A program made the position numbers and the translations under genes. This document shows positions 9,461 to 17,595 of a DNA stretch of 42,388 nucleotides, in pieces. Below the pieces are notes generated by a model that ran no database searches, was not told the DNA's origin, and saw only the letters and a program-made list of their open reading frames with translations. The number at the start of each line of letters is the position of its first letter. Position 1 is the stretch's first letter. The stretch spans positions 1-42,388 of the forward strand of contig CADBCY010000024.1 in NCBI GenBank assembly GCA_902793325.1, written 5' to 3'. This DNA is from an uncultured Eubacteriales bacterium (GTDB lineage Bacteria; Bacillota; Clostridia; Christensenellales; Aristaeellaceae).

Positions 9461-10687
9461 CTATTGCTTCTTTCCCCTGCGCAGGATGTTGCTCACGCAG
9501 ATGGCGCAGGAGGCGTCGCCGGTGATGTTCAGCGTGGTGCGGCCCATGTCGAAGATGCGGTCCACGCCGGCCACCAGCGCGATGCCGTCGATGGGCAGGC
9601 CCACGGACGCCAGCACCATGGCCAGCATCACCATGCCCGCGCCGGGCACGCCCGCCGTGCCCACGGACGCCAGCGTGGCGGTGAGCACGATGGTCAGCAT
9701 CTGGCTGCCGGTGAGCTGGATGCCGTAGCACGAGGCGATGAATATGGCGCACACGCCCTGGTAGATGGCGGTGCCGTCCATGTTGATGGTCGCGCCCAGC
9801 GGCAGCACGAAGGAGGCGACCTCCTTGTCCGCGCCCAGCTTGCCGGTGCACTCCAGGTTGATGGGCAGCGTGCCCACGCTGGAGGCGCTGGAGAAGGCGA
9901 ACATGATGGCGGGCAGCATGCCCTTGAAGAACCTCAGCGGGCTCATGCCGCCCATGGTGCGCACCGTGGCGGAGTATACGATGATCGCGTGCAGCAGGTA
10001 GGCCATGTAGGCCGCCAGCAGCACCTTCGCCAGCGAGCCGATGACCATGGCGCCGTTGGTGGCCACCACGGGGCACAGCAGGCAGAACACGCCGACGGGG
10101 GAGAGCTTGAGGATCATCTCCATGCACTTCATGAAGATGTCGTTCCAGCGGTTGACGCCCTCGATGGCCTTGTCCGCCTTCTCGCCCAGCAGGATGATGG
10201 CAAAGCCGATCAGCAGCGCCATCACGATCACCTGCAGCATGTTGGACTCGGTAATGGGCATCAGGAAGTTGTTGGGGAAGATGTTCACCAGCACGTCCAT
10301 GGGCTTGGAGCCCGCGGCGGCCTCGTAGGACAGGCTCTCCGTGGACAGCGCCGGGAAGCCGCCCTTGAACACGTTCGCCACCAGCAGGCCGATGGCCGTG
10401 GCCACCGCGGTGGTGAGGAAGTAGTAGACGACCGTCATGCCGCCGATCTTGCCGACCTTGCGGATGTCGCGCATGGAGATCACGCCGGCCATGATGCTGA
10501 ACAGCACGATGGGCCCGACGATGAACTTCACCAGGTTCAGGAAGATGGTGCCGAAGGGCTTGATGTATTCGTTGGCAAAGCTCGCGTGGGATTGCATCAG
10601 CAGGCCCACCACGATGGCCAGCAGCAGCGCGATGAAGATCTGCATCGCCAGCGGGAGCTTCTTTTTCCCGGTCTGTGCATTGGACAT
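9461..10687 (-). CDS. Dicarboxylate/amino acid:cation symporter (DAACS family)
   Basis: This 408-residue integral membrane protein is a GltP/SstT/DctA-type symporter, importing acidic amino acids, Ser/Thr or C4-dicarboxylates with Na+ or H+. Visible family motifs are the re-entrant SSASSVGTLPINLE, the cation-site motif TINMDGTAIYQG, the substrate tip GVPGAGMVMLAMVL and the last helix DRIFDMGRTTLNITGD with its conserved Asp, Arg and Asn. Length and eight-helix profile fit. AAGGAGG precedes the start. The Arg in the DMGRT segment would fit acidic substrates, but sequence reading alone cannot separate aspartate/glutamate from dicarboxylate transport. Confidence 0.92.
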   Translation of the reverse strand: MSNAQTGKKKLPLAMQIFIALLLAIVVGLLMQSHASFANEYIKPFGTIFLNLVKFIVGPIVLFSIMAGVISMRDIRKVGKIGGMTVVYYFLTTAVATAIGLLVANVFKGGFPALSTESLSYEAAAGSKPMDVLVNIFPNNFLMPITESNMLQVIVMALLIGFAIILLGEKADKAIEGVNRWNDIFMKCMEMILKLSPVGVFCLLCPVVATNGAMVIGSLAKVLLAAYMAYLLHAIIVYSATVRTMGGMSPLRFFKGMLPAIMFAFSSASSVGTLPINLECTGKLGADKEVASFVLPLGATINMDGTAIYQGVCAIFIASCYGIQLTGSQMLTIVLTATLASVGTAGVPGAGMVMLAMVLASVGLPIDGIALVAGVDRIFDMGRTTLNITGDASCAICVSNILRRGKKQ

Positions 10688-10740
10688 GGTTTCTCCTCCT
10701 TTTGTACGGTTCCGCGCTTCCCCGGCGCGGGATTTCGGTC

Positions 10741-10754
10741 GGTATAATTATACC
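10741..10754. promoter_or_regulatory. Palindrome over the symporter -10 box
   Basis: GGTATAATTATACC is a perfect 14-base palindrome that contains the minus-strand -10 hexamer. It could be an operator or just a symmetric -10 region. Confidence 0.35.
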
Positions 10755-10775
10755 AGAACCGCCGTCGGCGCGCAA
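10747..10775 (-). promoter_or_regulatory. Promoter of the symporter operon
   Basis: Minus-strand TTGCGC (10770-10775) and TATAAT (10747-10752) with a 17-base spacer, about 60 bases before the symporter start. Confidence 0.7.
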
Positions 10776-10811
10776 CGGGAAAATCGCGGCGCGTCCGCGG
10801 GGGAAAAACGC

Positions 10812-10840
10812 TTGTGTTTTCCGGGGAACTATTGTATAAT
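10812..10840 (+). promoter_or_regulatory. Promoter of the P-loop protein gene
   Basis: TTGTGT (10812-10817) and TATAAT (10835-10840) are 17 bases apart, about 40 bases upstream of the ATG at 10881. Confidence 0.7.
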
Positions 10841-10880
10841 AGTTGCAGACCCTTACTTAACTGAAAAGGAGAGGATTCAC

Positions 10881-11306
10881 ATGATTCGAGTCATCCTGGG
10901 CAGCAAGGGCAGCGGCAAGACCAAGCGGTTGATCGACCTGACCAATGACGCGCTGAAGAGCGAGCATGGCAATATACTGTTTATCGACGACGACAAACGC
11001 TATATGTACGACCTTCGCCACGAGATCCGCTTCGTGGACGCCAGCGAGTACCCCGCCGCCTACAAGTGCAGCGCAAAGGAATTCCTGGCCTTCATCTGCG
11101 GCATGCTGTCCGCGGACTTTGACCTGTCCCTCATCGCGGTGGACGCCTTCAAGAAGCTGGTCCGCACACCGCTGACCGACCCAGAGATGGAGCAGTTCTT
11201 CGAGGCGCTGGAGTGCGTGTCCCAGACCCACCACTGCAACTTCGTGCTGTCCATCAGCGCACCCGAGGAGGAGGTCCCGGAGTACATCCGGAAATATACG
11301 GCTTGA
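10881..11306 (+). CDS. Small P-loop ATPase-like protein (141 aa)
   Basis: The protein starts MIRVILGSKGSGKTKRL with a Walker A motif at residues 7-14. ILFIDDD (about 33-39) and LSLIAVDAF (about 86-94) are possible beta strands carrying acidic residues. It resembles short Clostridial proteins often labelled PilT-like or twitching-motility ATPase, but no pilus gene is nearby and the label should not be trusted. The start has AAAGGAGAGG upstream. Its stop overlaps the next start by four bases. Role unknown, perhaps a small regulatory NTPase. Confidence 0.85.
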   Translation: MIRVILGSKGSGKTKRLIDLTNDALKSEHGNILFIDDDKRYMYDLRHEIRFVDASEYPAAYKCSAKEFLAFICGMLSADFDLSLIAVDAFKKLVRTPLTDPEMEQFFEALECVSQTHHCNFVLSISAPEEEVPEYIRKYTA

Positions 11307-11656
11307 GTAAAAAGAGAAGCAGGCGCGCGCCGCTGGGCGTAAAGCTGGCCGCGGCGCTGCTGGCCGTGGCGGTGCTGGCCGCGGTGGCGGTGCTGCTGGG
11401 CCGGTTTGTGCTGGGCGCGGCGCGGCTGGCGGGCACCGACGGCGGGCCGACGGAGAGGGACCCCATGTTCTCCGAGGCGCCCGAGACCGTCACGCGCCCG
11501 CCGGAGCCGGAGGAAAACTCGGGCCTGGGCCGGGAGGACGCGGATCCCTCCGCGCACTGGGTCGTGGAGGAGGAGGGCCCCGTGGACCAGACCGCCGAGG
11601 AGCTGGCCCGGGAGCTGGAAGCCCCGCCCGCCGCCGAAGCGCCGGAAAGTGAATAG
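11303..11656 (+). CDS. Single-pass membrane protein with acidic tail (117 aa), hypothetical
   Basis: A TTG at 11303 overlaps the stop of the P-loop gene (TTGA). It opens a frame with a basic start (SKKRSRRAPLGVK), one transmembrane helix (AALLAVAVLAAVAVLLGRF) and a long Pro/Glu-rich acidic tail ending EAPPAAEAPESE. Orientation is probably N-terminus inside. The ribosome site is weak, so translation is probably coupled to the upstream gene. An ATG at 11213 in the same frame would give a long overlap and is less likely. No family recognised. Confidence 0.6.
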   Translation: MSKKRSRRAPLGVKLAAALLAVAVLAAVAVLLGRFVLGAARLAGTDGGPTERDPMFSEAPETVTRPPEPEENSGLGREDADPSAHWVVEEEGPVDQTAEELARELEAPPAAEAPESE

Positions 11657-11663
11657 CATGCGT

Positions 11664-11688
11664 GCGGGTCGCCCGACGGGCGGCCCGC
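11664..11688 (+). terminator. GC-rich hairpin, possible terminator
   Basis: Arms of 11 bp (11664-11674 and 11678-11688) with a GAC loop pair with one G-U. It sits just after the membrane-protein stop. The tail GCTTGCGTTGCGG is poor in T, so termination is uncertain. Confidence 0.4.
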
Positions 11689-11776
11689 GCTTGCGTTGCG
11701 GCGGCCCCGAAGGGCCCGCGGCGCGGGGAGCGCCGGGAATGGAATGAAACCGGACGATGCCGAAGGAAGGAGAAGG

Positions 11777-13612
11777 ATGCCCATGAAGAAGCGGACGAGG
11801 CTGCTGGCGCTGGCGCTGTGCCTGATGCTGTCGGCGTTCCCGGCGGCGGCGGAAGAGACGGAGGCGCTGGAAACGCCGGAGGAGATCGTCGCCATGGCGG
11901 AGCCGGAGGCCGCGCAGGAGGATGTGCTGCTGGGCGAAGGCGAGGAAGCGGCGCTGCCCAACGGCGCCGACGTGCCGCTGGACGCCGACCACTTCCCGGA
12001 CGCGAACTTCCGGCAGTACCTGGCGGACAACTGGGACGGCGATCACAACGGGGCGTTGTCGGAGACGGAACTGGGCGAAATTCGTAACCTCGTAATATCC
12101 AACCTGAACATTGCCGACCTGACGGGCATCGAACAGTTGACCTATCTGACGGAGTTGCACATCAGAGGCAGTCAGATTACGACGCTGGATTTGACGGGCT
12201 GCACAAACCTGACAGAAGCATCTTTTGAACATGGCAGCCTGAAGAGCATAAAGGTGGCCGGGCTTTCCGGCCTGAAATCCCTTTCCGTAGTGGGAAACCA
12301 GCTCGAGAGCCTCGACCTTACCGGCTGCTCCTCGCTGAAACACTTAAATATTGCGGGGAACGGGTTCGACAGCTTGGACCTCGCGGGCCTCCCCGTCGAT
12401 CCGGCCAACTGTACTTTCCAGGACGGCACGCTGACCAGCGATGACTTCTGGGTGTTCGTCGGCTATGGCAAATTCAAGCTGACCTATAACGGCGTGACGC
12501 TGTACGAATCTCTCGGAGATCCTACTCCGTCGTCCGATCCGTCGACGCCGACGAACCTGCCGGACGTGAAGCTGAACAGCAAGAACTTCCCGGACGCGAA
12601 GCTGCGGAAGCAGTTGTCCCAAGAATACGACAAGGACAAGGACGGCGTGCTCTCCGGGACGGAGCGGTGGGCCATCACCCATTTGAAGGTCCGGAGAAAG
12701 GGCATCAAGAATATGGCGGGGATCCAACTCCTGGAAAACCTCCAGGAGCTGGACTGCTACGCCAACAAACTGACAAAGCTGGACGTGTCGAAGTGCGCCA
12801 GGCTGAGATGGCTGGAATGCAGCGAAAACAAGCTGACAAAGCTGAACGTGGCCGGCTGCGCGGAGTTGTGTTGGCTATATTGCGGCAGCAACCAGCTGAA
12901 GGCGCTGGATGTGACAAAGTGCCCCGCGCTGAATGCCTTGGGCTGTAGCAACAATCCCCTGAAGGCGCTGGACGTGACGCAATGCGCCAAGTTGCAAACG
13001 CTGAATTGCGAATGGACCGGCCTGAAATCCCTCGATCTCACGCAGAGCTCCGCGCTGGAGGAGCTGGACCTGGGCTGCACGCTGAGGAACATCCGCCTCC
13101 CCGCCCTGCCCGGCCTGAAACGGCTTTCCTTCGGGGTGGGCAGGATCAAGAGCTTCAACTTCGACGACCTCTCCGGGCTGGAGGAGCTGCGCATCACGGA
13201 GGCGTACATTCGCTCGCTGAAGCTGTCCGCGTTCGGCGTGGACCCGGATCAGCCCATCACGCTGAAAACCGACAAGTACGACGAATCGATGACGATCCTC
13301 TCCTGCACCAAGAAAAACGGGCAGCCGTTCCGGCTGTACTTCGACATCGGCATGACCGTCACGATCGACGGCAAGCCGGCCTATGACAACGTGATCTCGG
13401 TCATCGAGGACATGAATTACTACATCCCCAAGGGCAAGACCTTCCGGTTCACGTACGGCAACAAGAAGGTGAAGAAGATCCGGGTGTCCGCGCCGAAAGC
13501 GCTGAAGGTGAGCGGGAACGCCATCACCGTCAAGAAGAAGGTCGCCCGCAAGGCCGCGTACCTGACGCTTTCCAACGGCAAGACGATCCGCTTCTGGATC
13601 TGCAGCTTCTGA
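11777..13612 (+). CDS. Secreted protein with two EF-hand/leucine-rich-repeat modules
   Basis: This 611-residue protein has a signal peptide (residues 1-26, ending AFPAAAEE). It contains two similar modules. Each begins FPDA and has a perfect 12-position EF-hand calcium loop (D87 to E98, D-G-D-H-N-G; D285 to E296, D-K-D-K-D-G). A run of short leucine-rich repeats of about 21 residues follows, with the pattern L..L.C..N.L..LDV. The C-terminal region (about 510-611) is Lys-rich and may be an Ig-like or wall-binding part. ATG at 11777 or 11783 is possible; AAGGAG lies upstream of both. Likely a cell-surface or secreted adhesion or binding protein. No sortase motif is present. Confidence 0.85.
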   Translation: MPMKKRTRLLALALCLMLSAFPAAAEETEALETPEEIVAMAEPEAAQEDVLLGEGEEAALPNGADVPLDADHFPDANFRQYLADNWDGDHNGALSETELGEIRNLVISNLNIADLTGIEQLTYLTELHIRGSQITTLDLTGCTNLTEASFEHGSLKSIKVAGLSGLKSLSVVGNQLESLDLTGCSSLKHLNIAGNGFDSLDLAGLPVDPANCTFQDGTLTSDDFWVFVGYGKFKLTYNGVTLYESLGDPTPSSDPSTPTNLPDVKLNSKNFPDAKLRKQLSQEYDKDKDGVLSGTERWAITHLKVRRKGIKNMAGIQLLENLQELDCYANKLTKLDVSKCARLRWLECSENKLTKLNVAGCAELCWLYCGSNQLKALDVTKCPALNALGCSNNPLKALDVTQCAKLQTLNCEWTGLKSLDLTQSSALEELDLGCTLRNIRLPALPGLKRLSFGVGRIKSFNFDDLSGLEELRITEAYIRSLKLSAFGVDPDQPITLKTDKYDESMTILSCTKKNGQPFRLYFDIGMTVTIDGKPAYDNVISVIEDMNYYIPKGKTFRFTYGNKKVKKIRVSAPKALKVSGNAITVKKKVARKAAYLTLSNGKTIRFWICSF

Positions 13613-13631
13613 CCCTTCCCGCGGCGGGACG

Positions 13632-14054
13632 CTAATCTCGCGCGTCGCCGACCTCCACCAGATAGGCGTGGTACTTCACCACGTCCATGTCCTTGCGGTG
13701 CGCGCGCTCGTAGGCGGCGCGGTTGGCGGGGGTTTCGCCGCCCTCGGGGCGCGACGCCAGCGCCAGCCCGCCCGCCACGACCGCGAACACCGGCACGGCG
13801 GCGATGCCCGCGATGAACAGCCCCAGCAGCGCCCACATCGCGAGCGCCAGCCCCAGGCCCACCGCGTGCAGGGTCTTCTCCTCCTTCAACACCCGGTCCC
13901 GGTCGGCGGCTTTGACGATGCCCCGGGCCACCAGCTTGTCGGTGAAGGGCACGGCGAAGCTGCGGTAGCGCCGCAGGGCAAAGCACTCGTTCACCGCCAG
14001 CACGGCCACCACGGCCACGAACAGATTGGCGAGCACGACGATCATCGCGCGCAT
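13632..14054 (-). CDS. Small membrane protein (140 aa), hypothetical
   Basis: MRAMIVVLANLFVAVVAVLAV is a first helix. A soluble loop (RSFAVPFTDKLVARGIVK) and two more hydrophobic stretches (GLGLALAMWALLGLFIAGI and VPVFAVVAGGLALAS) follow, then a charged C-terminus. I recognise no domain. The start at 14054 is set by AGGAGGG 7 bases upstream. A longer frame to 14198 would run into the divergent gene and is rejected. It is divergent from the 59-residue ORF with only 67 bases between. Confidence 0.75.
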   Translation of the reverse strand: MRAMIVVLANLFVAVVAVLAVNECFALRRYRSFAVPFTDKLVARGIVKAADRDRVLKEEKTLHAVGLGLALAMWALLGLFIAGIAAVPVFAVVAGGLALASRPEGGETPANRAAYERAHRKDMDVVKYHAYLVEVGDARD

Positions 14055-14121
14055 GGCACATCCCTCCTGATGACTGTTGTTCCCGCGCCCCGATGCAGAC
14101 GATTCCCCGGAGGTAATTCGC

Positions 14122-14301
14122 ATGGATCTCAAGGCGCTCTTTGCCGAAATCCTCGACGCGGTGGTGCGGCACAACAAGCGCAAGGCCGACACCGACAAGC
14201 CGAACTACTACCTGAACCAGAAAAAGCAGCTCTGGTACGGCATGATGAACCGCATCGACGGAACCGAGCCGAAGGACGACGAGGGCGGAAAGGAAGGCTG
14301 A
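14122..14301 (+). CDS. Small acidic/basic protein (59 aa), hypothetical
   Basis: GGAGGT stands 9 bases upstream of ATG 14122. The frame encodes MDLKALFAEILDAVVRHNK, then a Lys/Tyr-rich middle (KPNYYLNQKKQLWYGMMNR) and an acidic end. The amphipathic start and the LWYGMMNRIDG segment look like a conserved small protein, not a chance frame. No function can be given. It converges on the AraC gene, with 12 bases between the stops. Confidence 0.65.
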   Translation: MDLKALFAEILDAVVRHNKRKADTDKPNYYLNQKKQLWYGMMNRIDGTEPKDDEGGKEG

Positions 14302-14313
14302 CCTTCCCGCGCC

Positions 14314-15249
14314 CTATCCCTCCGCCCGCGCGGCGGCGCGCTGCTTGCGGTATTGCAGCGGGCTGAGCCCCGTGTGCTTCCTGAACACCGCGCAGAAATA
14401 GTTGCTGCTGGACCACCCCAGCCGATAGGCGATATCGGTGATGGAACGGTCCCCTTTTTCAAGCTCCTCCCGGGCCCGCTCCACGCGCGCCAGCGTGATG
14501 TACATGGCCGGGGTCACGCCGGTTACCTCCCGGAAGCGCAGCTTGAAATGCGACAGCGAATAGCCCGACAACAGCGCCAGCCCGTCGAGCGTCAGGGGCT
14601 CGGCGATGTTGTCGGCGATGTAGCGCACGACCTTCTCGATGCGCTCGTCGGCGGCGGGCTGCTCGGCGCGCGTCGCCGGGGGCAGCGTCATGAACCGGTA
14701 CAGGAAGCACAGCAGGTACATCAGCCCCGCGTCGCGCTCCGCCGCGTCGGCGCCGATGAACAGCCCGAAGGCCTGCCGCAGCAGCGCGAAGGTCTCCGGG
14801 TCCACCCGCGTGTGGCGCTGGGTGAGCCCCGCCAGCCGCGCGCACAGCGCCCGGCCCTTCTCCCGGTTCAGGCCCAGGAAGTCGTCCGCCTCCGCCAGGT
14901 TCAACTGCACGGCGTACAGCTCGCAGGGGTCCTGGGCGGAGCTGCCGGAACAGTGGCGCTCCCCCGGGAACACCACGAACGCCTCCCCGCCGGTATACTC
15001 CCAGCGCTCCAGCCCGCCGCCCAGCGCCACCTGGGTGCTGCGCCGGCCCTTCAGCAGGCAGTGGATCTCGATGATGTCCGTGTGGTAGTGCATCGGGGAG
15101 CCGGGGCTGGAGGACAGGCGGTTGAAGTGGGTGAAGTTCATCAATCCGCTCACGCCGTGGCGGTCGCGGGTGACGATCTGGCTGTCCTTCTCCCAGGTGT
15201 AGCTGTCGAACAGTTCGAAGGGGGAAGACGACACGGTTTCCTGGAGCAT
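14314..15249 (-). CDS. AraC family transcriptional regulator
   Basis: This 311-residue regulator has an N-terminal cupin-like ligand domain (MHYHTDIIEIHCLLKG and FVVFPGERHCSG fit the AraC_binding pattern). The C-terminal double helix-turn-helix (about 210-305) has LSGYSLSHFKLRFREVTG and DIAYRLGWSSSNYFCAVFRKHTGLSP, the diagnostic AraC signature. It is divergent from the lyase/TRAP genes and is the likely sugar-responsive activator of that locus. An AAGGG site is upstream of the start. Confidence 0.92.
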   Translation of the reverse strand: MLQETVSSSPFELFDSYTWEKDSQIVTRDRHGVSGLMNFTHFNRLSSSPGSPMHYHTDIIEIHCLLKGRRSTQVALGGGLERWEYTGGEAFVVFPGERHCSGSSAQDPCELYAVQLNLAEADDFLGLNREKGRALCARLAGLTQRHTRVDPETFALLRQAFGLFIGADAAERDAGLMYLLCFLYRFMTLPPATRAEQPAADERIEKVVRYIADNIAEPLTLDGLALLSGYSLSHFKLRFREVTGVTPAMYITLARVERAREELEKGDRSITDIAYRLGWSSSNYFCAVFRKHTGLSPLQYRKQRAAARAEG

Positions 15250-15320
15250 GCGCGCCCTTCTTTCGGTGAAAATGATAAAATCGTCCGAAGAATCATTTTG
15301 AATGCAATTTCATAACGATA

Positions 15321-15332
15321 TTATTATAATAA
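15321..15332. promoter_or_regulatory. AT palindrome at the AraC promoter
   Basis: TTATTATAATAA is a perfect 12-base palindrome that overlaps the -10 of the AraC promoter. Palindromic AT tracts are common, so an operator role is only possible. Confidence 0.25.
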
Positions 15333-15351
15333 ATAGGGAAGAATAAAGCAA
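15323..15351 (-). promoter_or_regulatory. Promoter of the AraC regulator gene
   Basis: Minus-strand TTGCTT (15346-15351), 17-base spacer, TATAAT (15323-15328). No equally good promoter is seen for the divergent lyase gene, which fits activator-dependent expression. Confidence 0.6.
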
Positions 15352-15358
15352 GAAATTT

Positions 15359-15370
15359 GTGCCCGGGCAC
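15359..15370. promoter_or_regulatory. Candidate operator GTGCCCGGGCAC
   Basis: A perfect 12-base palindrome in the divergent region, about 55 bases upstream of the lyase start. It is GC-rich within an otherwise AT-rich segment. AraC proteins usually bind direct repeats, so a different regulator or a chance palindrome is possible. Confidence 0.35.
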
Positions 15371-15424
15371 GGGTTTTCCGGCGCAATGTGAATTACGATT
15401 TTATAACTGTGGAGGGAGAGGCCC

Positions 15425-16345
15425 ATGAAAACCATTGCCAACGGCGTTTGGCCGGTCATGATCACCCCGTTCACCGCCGACAACAAAATCGACTACGACG
15501 CCGTGCTGCGCATCATCGAGTGGTACGACAAGGAGGGCGTCACCGGCATCTTCGCCGTGTGCCAGTCCAGCGAGATGTTCTTCCTGGACGCGAAGGAGCG
15601 CTTCGAGCTGGCAAAGTTCGTCATCGACAACACCCCGAAGCACATCGGCGTGGTGGCCTCCGGCCACGTGGCGGAGCGCCTGGAGGACCAGGTGCGCGAG
15701 GCGCAGGCCATCGTGGACGCCGGCGCGGATTCCTACGTGTTCATCTCCAACCAGTTCGCCAGGGAGGGCGAGAGCGAGGACGTGGCCCGCAAGACCATCG
15801 AATACCTCGTGGAGCACATCGAGGCCGATTCCTTCGGCGTGTACGAGTGCCCCGCCCCCTACAAGCGCCTGCTCAGCCCCGAGCTGCTGCGCTGGCTGGC
15901 GGACAGCGGCAAGTTCTCCTTCCTGAAGGACACCTGCTGCGACCTGGGCCAGCTCAAGGCCAAGTGCGACGCCGTGAAGGGCACCAACCTGAAGATCTTC
16001 AACGCCAACGCCGCCACGCTGCTGGAGTCCCTGAAGATGGGCTGCGCGGGCTACTCGGGCGTGATGGCCAACTTCCACACCCGGCTGTACGCCTGGCTGT
16101 GCGACAACTACGAGAAGGAGCCCGAGCGCGCCCAGCGCCTGATGGACTTCCTCGGCGCGGCCAGCATGGTGGAGTGCCAGGTGTACCCCGTGAACGCCAA
16201 GTACCACATGAACCTGATGGGCGTACCCATGGACCTGATGACCCGCACCAAGCCCGCCGAGCTGCTCACCGGCAGCAAGCGGCTTGAGATCGAGCAGTTC
16301 TACGCCGTCGAACAGCGGTTCATCAAGGACTTCTTCGGCGAATAA
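15425..16345 (+). CDS. DapA/NanA-superfamily aldolase (class I, pyruvate-type)
   Basis: This 306-residue (beta/alpha)8 enzyme should cleave or form a 2-oxo acid through a Schiff base. The catalytic Lys is K168 (FSFLKDTCCD) and the catalytic Tyr is Y140 (VYECPAP). Their spacing of 28 equals that of Y133/K161 in E. coli DapA. The substrate-binding loop is AVCQSSEMFF, where DapA has GTTGE and NanA GSTGE. This suggests a different substrate, so neither dapA nor nanA should be assigned. A GGAGGGAG site precedes the ATG. It leads a TRAP transporter operon and is divergent from AraC, pointing to catabolism of an imported acidic sugar. Confidence 0.88.
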   Translation: MKTIANGVWPVMITPFTADNKIDYDAVLRIIEWYDKEGVTGIFAVCQSSEMFFLDAKERFELAKFVIDNTPKHIGVVASGHVAERLEDQVREAQAIVDAGADSYVFISNQFAREGESEDVARKTIEYLVEHIEADSFGVYECPAPYKRLLSPELLRWLADSGKFSFLKDTCCDLGQLKAKCDAVKGTNLKIFNANAATLLESLKMGCAGYSGVMANFHTRLYAWLCDNYEKEPERAQRLMDFLGAASMVECQVYPVNAKYHMNLMGVPMDLMTRTKPAELLTGSKRLEIEQFYAVEQRFIKDFFGE

Positions 16346-16417
16346 TCCCCCCCGTCCCTGAACCCGTCGTCAATCCCGTCGGGTTACAATAAACAACGCT
16401 CAAGGAGGAAAATACCC

Positions 16418-17488
16418 ATGAAAAAGCTGCTTGCCCTGCTGTTGGCCGCGCTGCTGGCGCTGACCGCGACCGTCGCCCTGGCCGAGGATTTTGAGGTCTC
16501 CCAGGACTACTCCAGCATCCCCGTCAACAAGACCGGCGACTACGACGCCTCCGGCGATCCCGCCGCGGAGCTGATGTTCACCTCCGTGTCCGTCACCGGT
16601 GACAGCCACACCACCGCCATGTACGCCTTCGCCGACGCCGTGAAGGAGCTGTCCGGCGGTTCCATCGACTGCAAGGTCTACGCCGACGGCACCCTGTTCT
16701 CCTCCGAGAACGAGTGGGACGCCATCGTCATGGGTCAGGCCGACCTGGCCTACATCTCCTTCCCCACCCTGTCCACCCAGTCCGGCCTTGAGTGGTGCGC
16801 CATGGTGAACTCCGGCTACTTCTGGGCCTCCTATCAGCACATGCACGACACCCTGAACAACTCCGAGGTCGGCCAGAAGATCTTCGCCGAGATCGAGGAG
16901 AAGACCAACGTCGTGCCGCTGGGCGCCTACTACCTGGGCAGCCGCGTGGTGAACACCCGCGCCAAGGAAATCAACAGCTATGAGGACATGGCCGGCCTGC
17001 TGCTGCGCATGCCCGGTTCCGAGGCCTGGCAGAACCTGGGCGCCGCCCTGGGCGCCAACCCCACCCCCCTGTCCTTCTCCGAGCTGTACACCGCGCTGTC
17101 CACCGGCGCCGTCGACGGCCAGGACAACCCCCTGCCCTCCGACATCTCCGCCAAGTTCTACGAGGTTGCGCCCTACATCGCCATCACCAACCACGTGGTG
17201 GACTCCATCATCCCCTGCATCAACAAGGATAAGTGGAACAGCCTGACCGACGCCCAGAAGGCCGCCGTGAAGGACGCCATCGCCTACGCCGCCGAGGTCA
17301 ACGACACCCTGCGCATCGCCTCCGAGGAGGCCGCCGTGGCCTACCTGGAGGGCAAGGGCTGCACCGTCACCCATCCCGACCTGACCGCCTTCCGCGAGAA
17401 CGTGCAGAAGTACTACGCGGATCATCCGGAGCAGACCGCGAGCTGGAACATGGAGCTGTACGAGGAGATCCAGGCGCTGGCCGAATAA
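16418..17488 (+). CDS. dctP: TRAP transporter solute-binding protein, DctP family
   Basis: This 356-residue protein binds an organic acid or acid sugar for the TRAP importer. It has an N-terminal signal peptide (MKKLLALLLAALLALTA, then ALAED) and no lipobox. Family hallmarks are LMFTSVSVTGDSHT, LLLRMPGSEAWQNLGA with the carboxylate-binding Arg, and YTALSTGAVDGQDNP, the DctP signature. AAGGAGG precedes the start. Substrate is unknown; adjacency to the lyase suggests its carboxylate substrate. Confidence 0.93.
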   Translation: MKKLLALLLAALLALTATVALAEDFEVSQDYSSIPVNKTGDYDASGDPAAELMFTSVSVTGDSHTTAMYAFADAVKELSGGSIDCKVYADGTLFSSENEWDAIVMGQADLAYISFPTLSTQSGLEWCAMVNSGYFWASYQHMHDTLNNSEVGQKIFAEIEEKTNVVPLGAYYLGSRVVNTRAKEINSYEDMAGLLLRMPGSEAWQNLGAALGANPTPLSFSELYTALSTGAVDGQDNPLPSDISAKFYEVAPYIAITNHVVDSIIPCINKDKWNSLTDAQKAAVKDAIAYAAEVNDTLRIASEEAAVAYLEGKGCTVTHPDLTAFRENVQKYYADHPEQTASWNMELYEEIQALAE

Positions 17489-17516
17489 GCCGTCGTCCGG
17501 AATTCCGACAGCCCGC

Positions 17517-17550
17517 AAAAGGGAGATGGGCCTCCTGGCCCGTCTCCTTT
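17517..17550 (+). terminator. Intercistronic hairpin in the TRAP operon
   Basis: AAAAGGGAGATGGGCC pairs with GGCCCGTCTCCTTTT across a 4-base loop, with one bulge. It lies between dctP and dctQ and probably keeps binding protein in excess over the permease. Confidence 0.65.
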
Positions 17551-17595
17551 TCAGCATGTTCCCGTCCGATATGACTTGAAAGGGAGAATGCCCAA

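Noticed and set aside
9287-10747. Plus-strand open frame of 486 codons opposite the symporter
   Set aside because: Very His/Gln/Gly-rich shadow frame; the minus strand holds a clear DAACS symporter.
10881-11306. PilT/twitching motility assignment
   Set aside because: Only Walker A is clear. The protein is far shorter than PilT and no type IV pilus genes are near.
15425-16345. Naming the lyase nanA or dapA
   Set aside because: Catalytic residues are shared across the superfamily, but the substrate loop matches neither, and nanE/nanK or lysine genes are absent.
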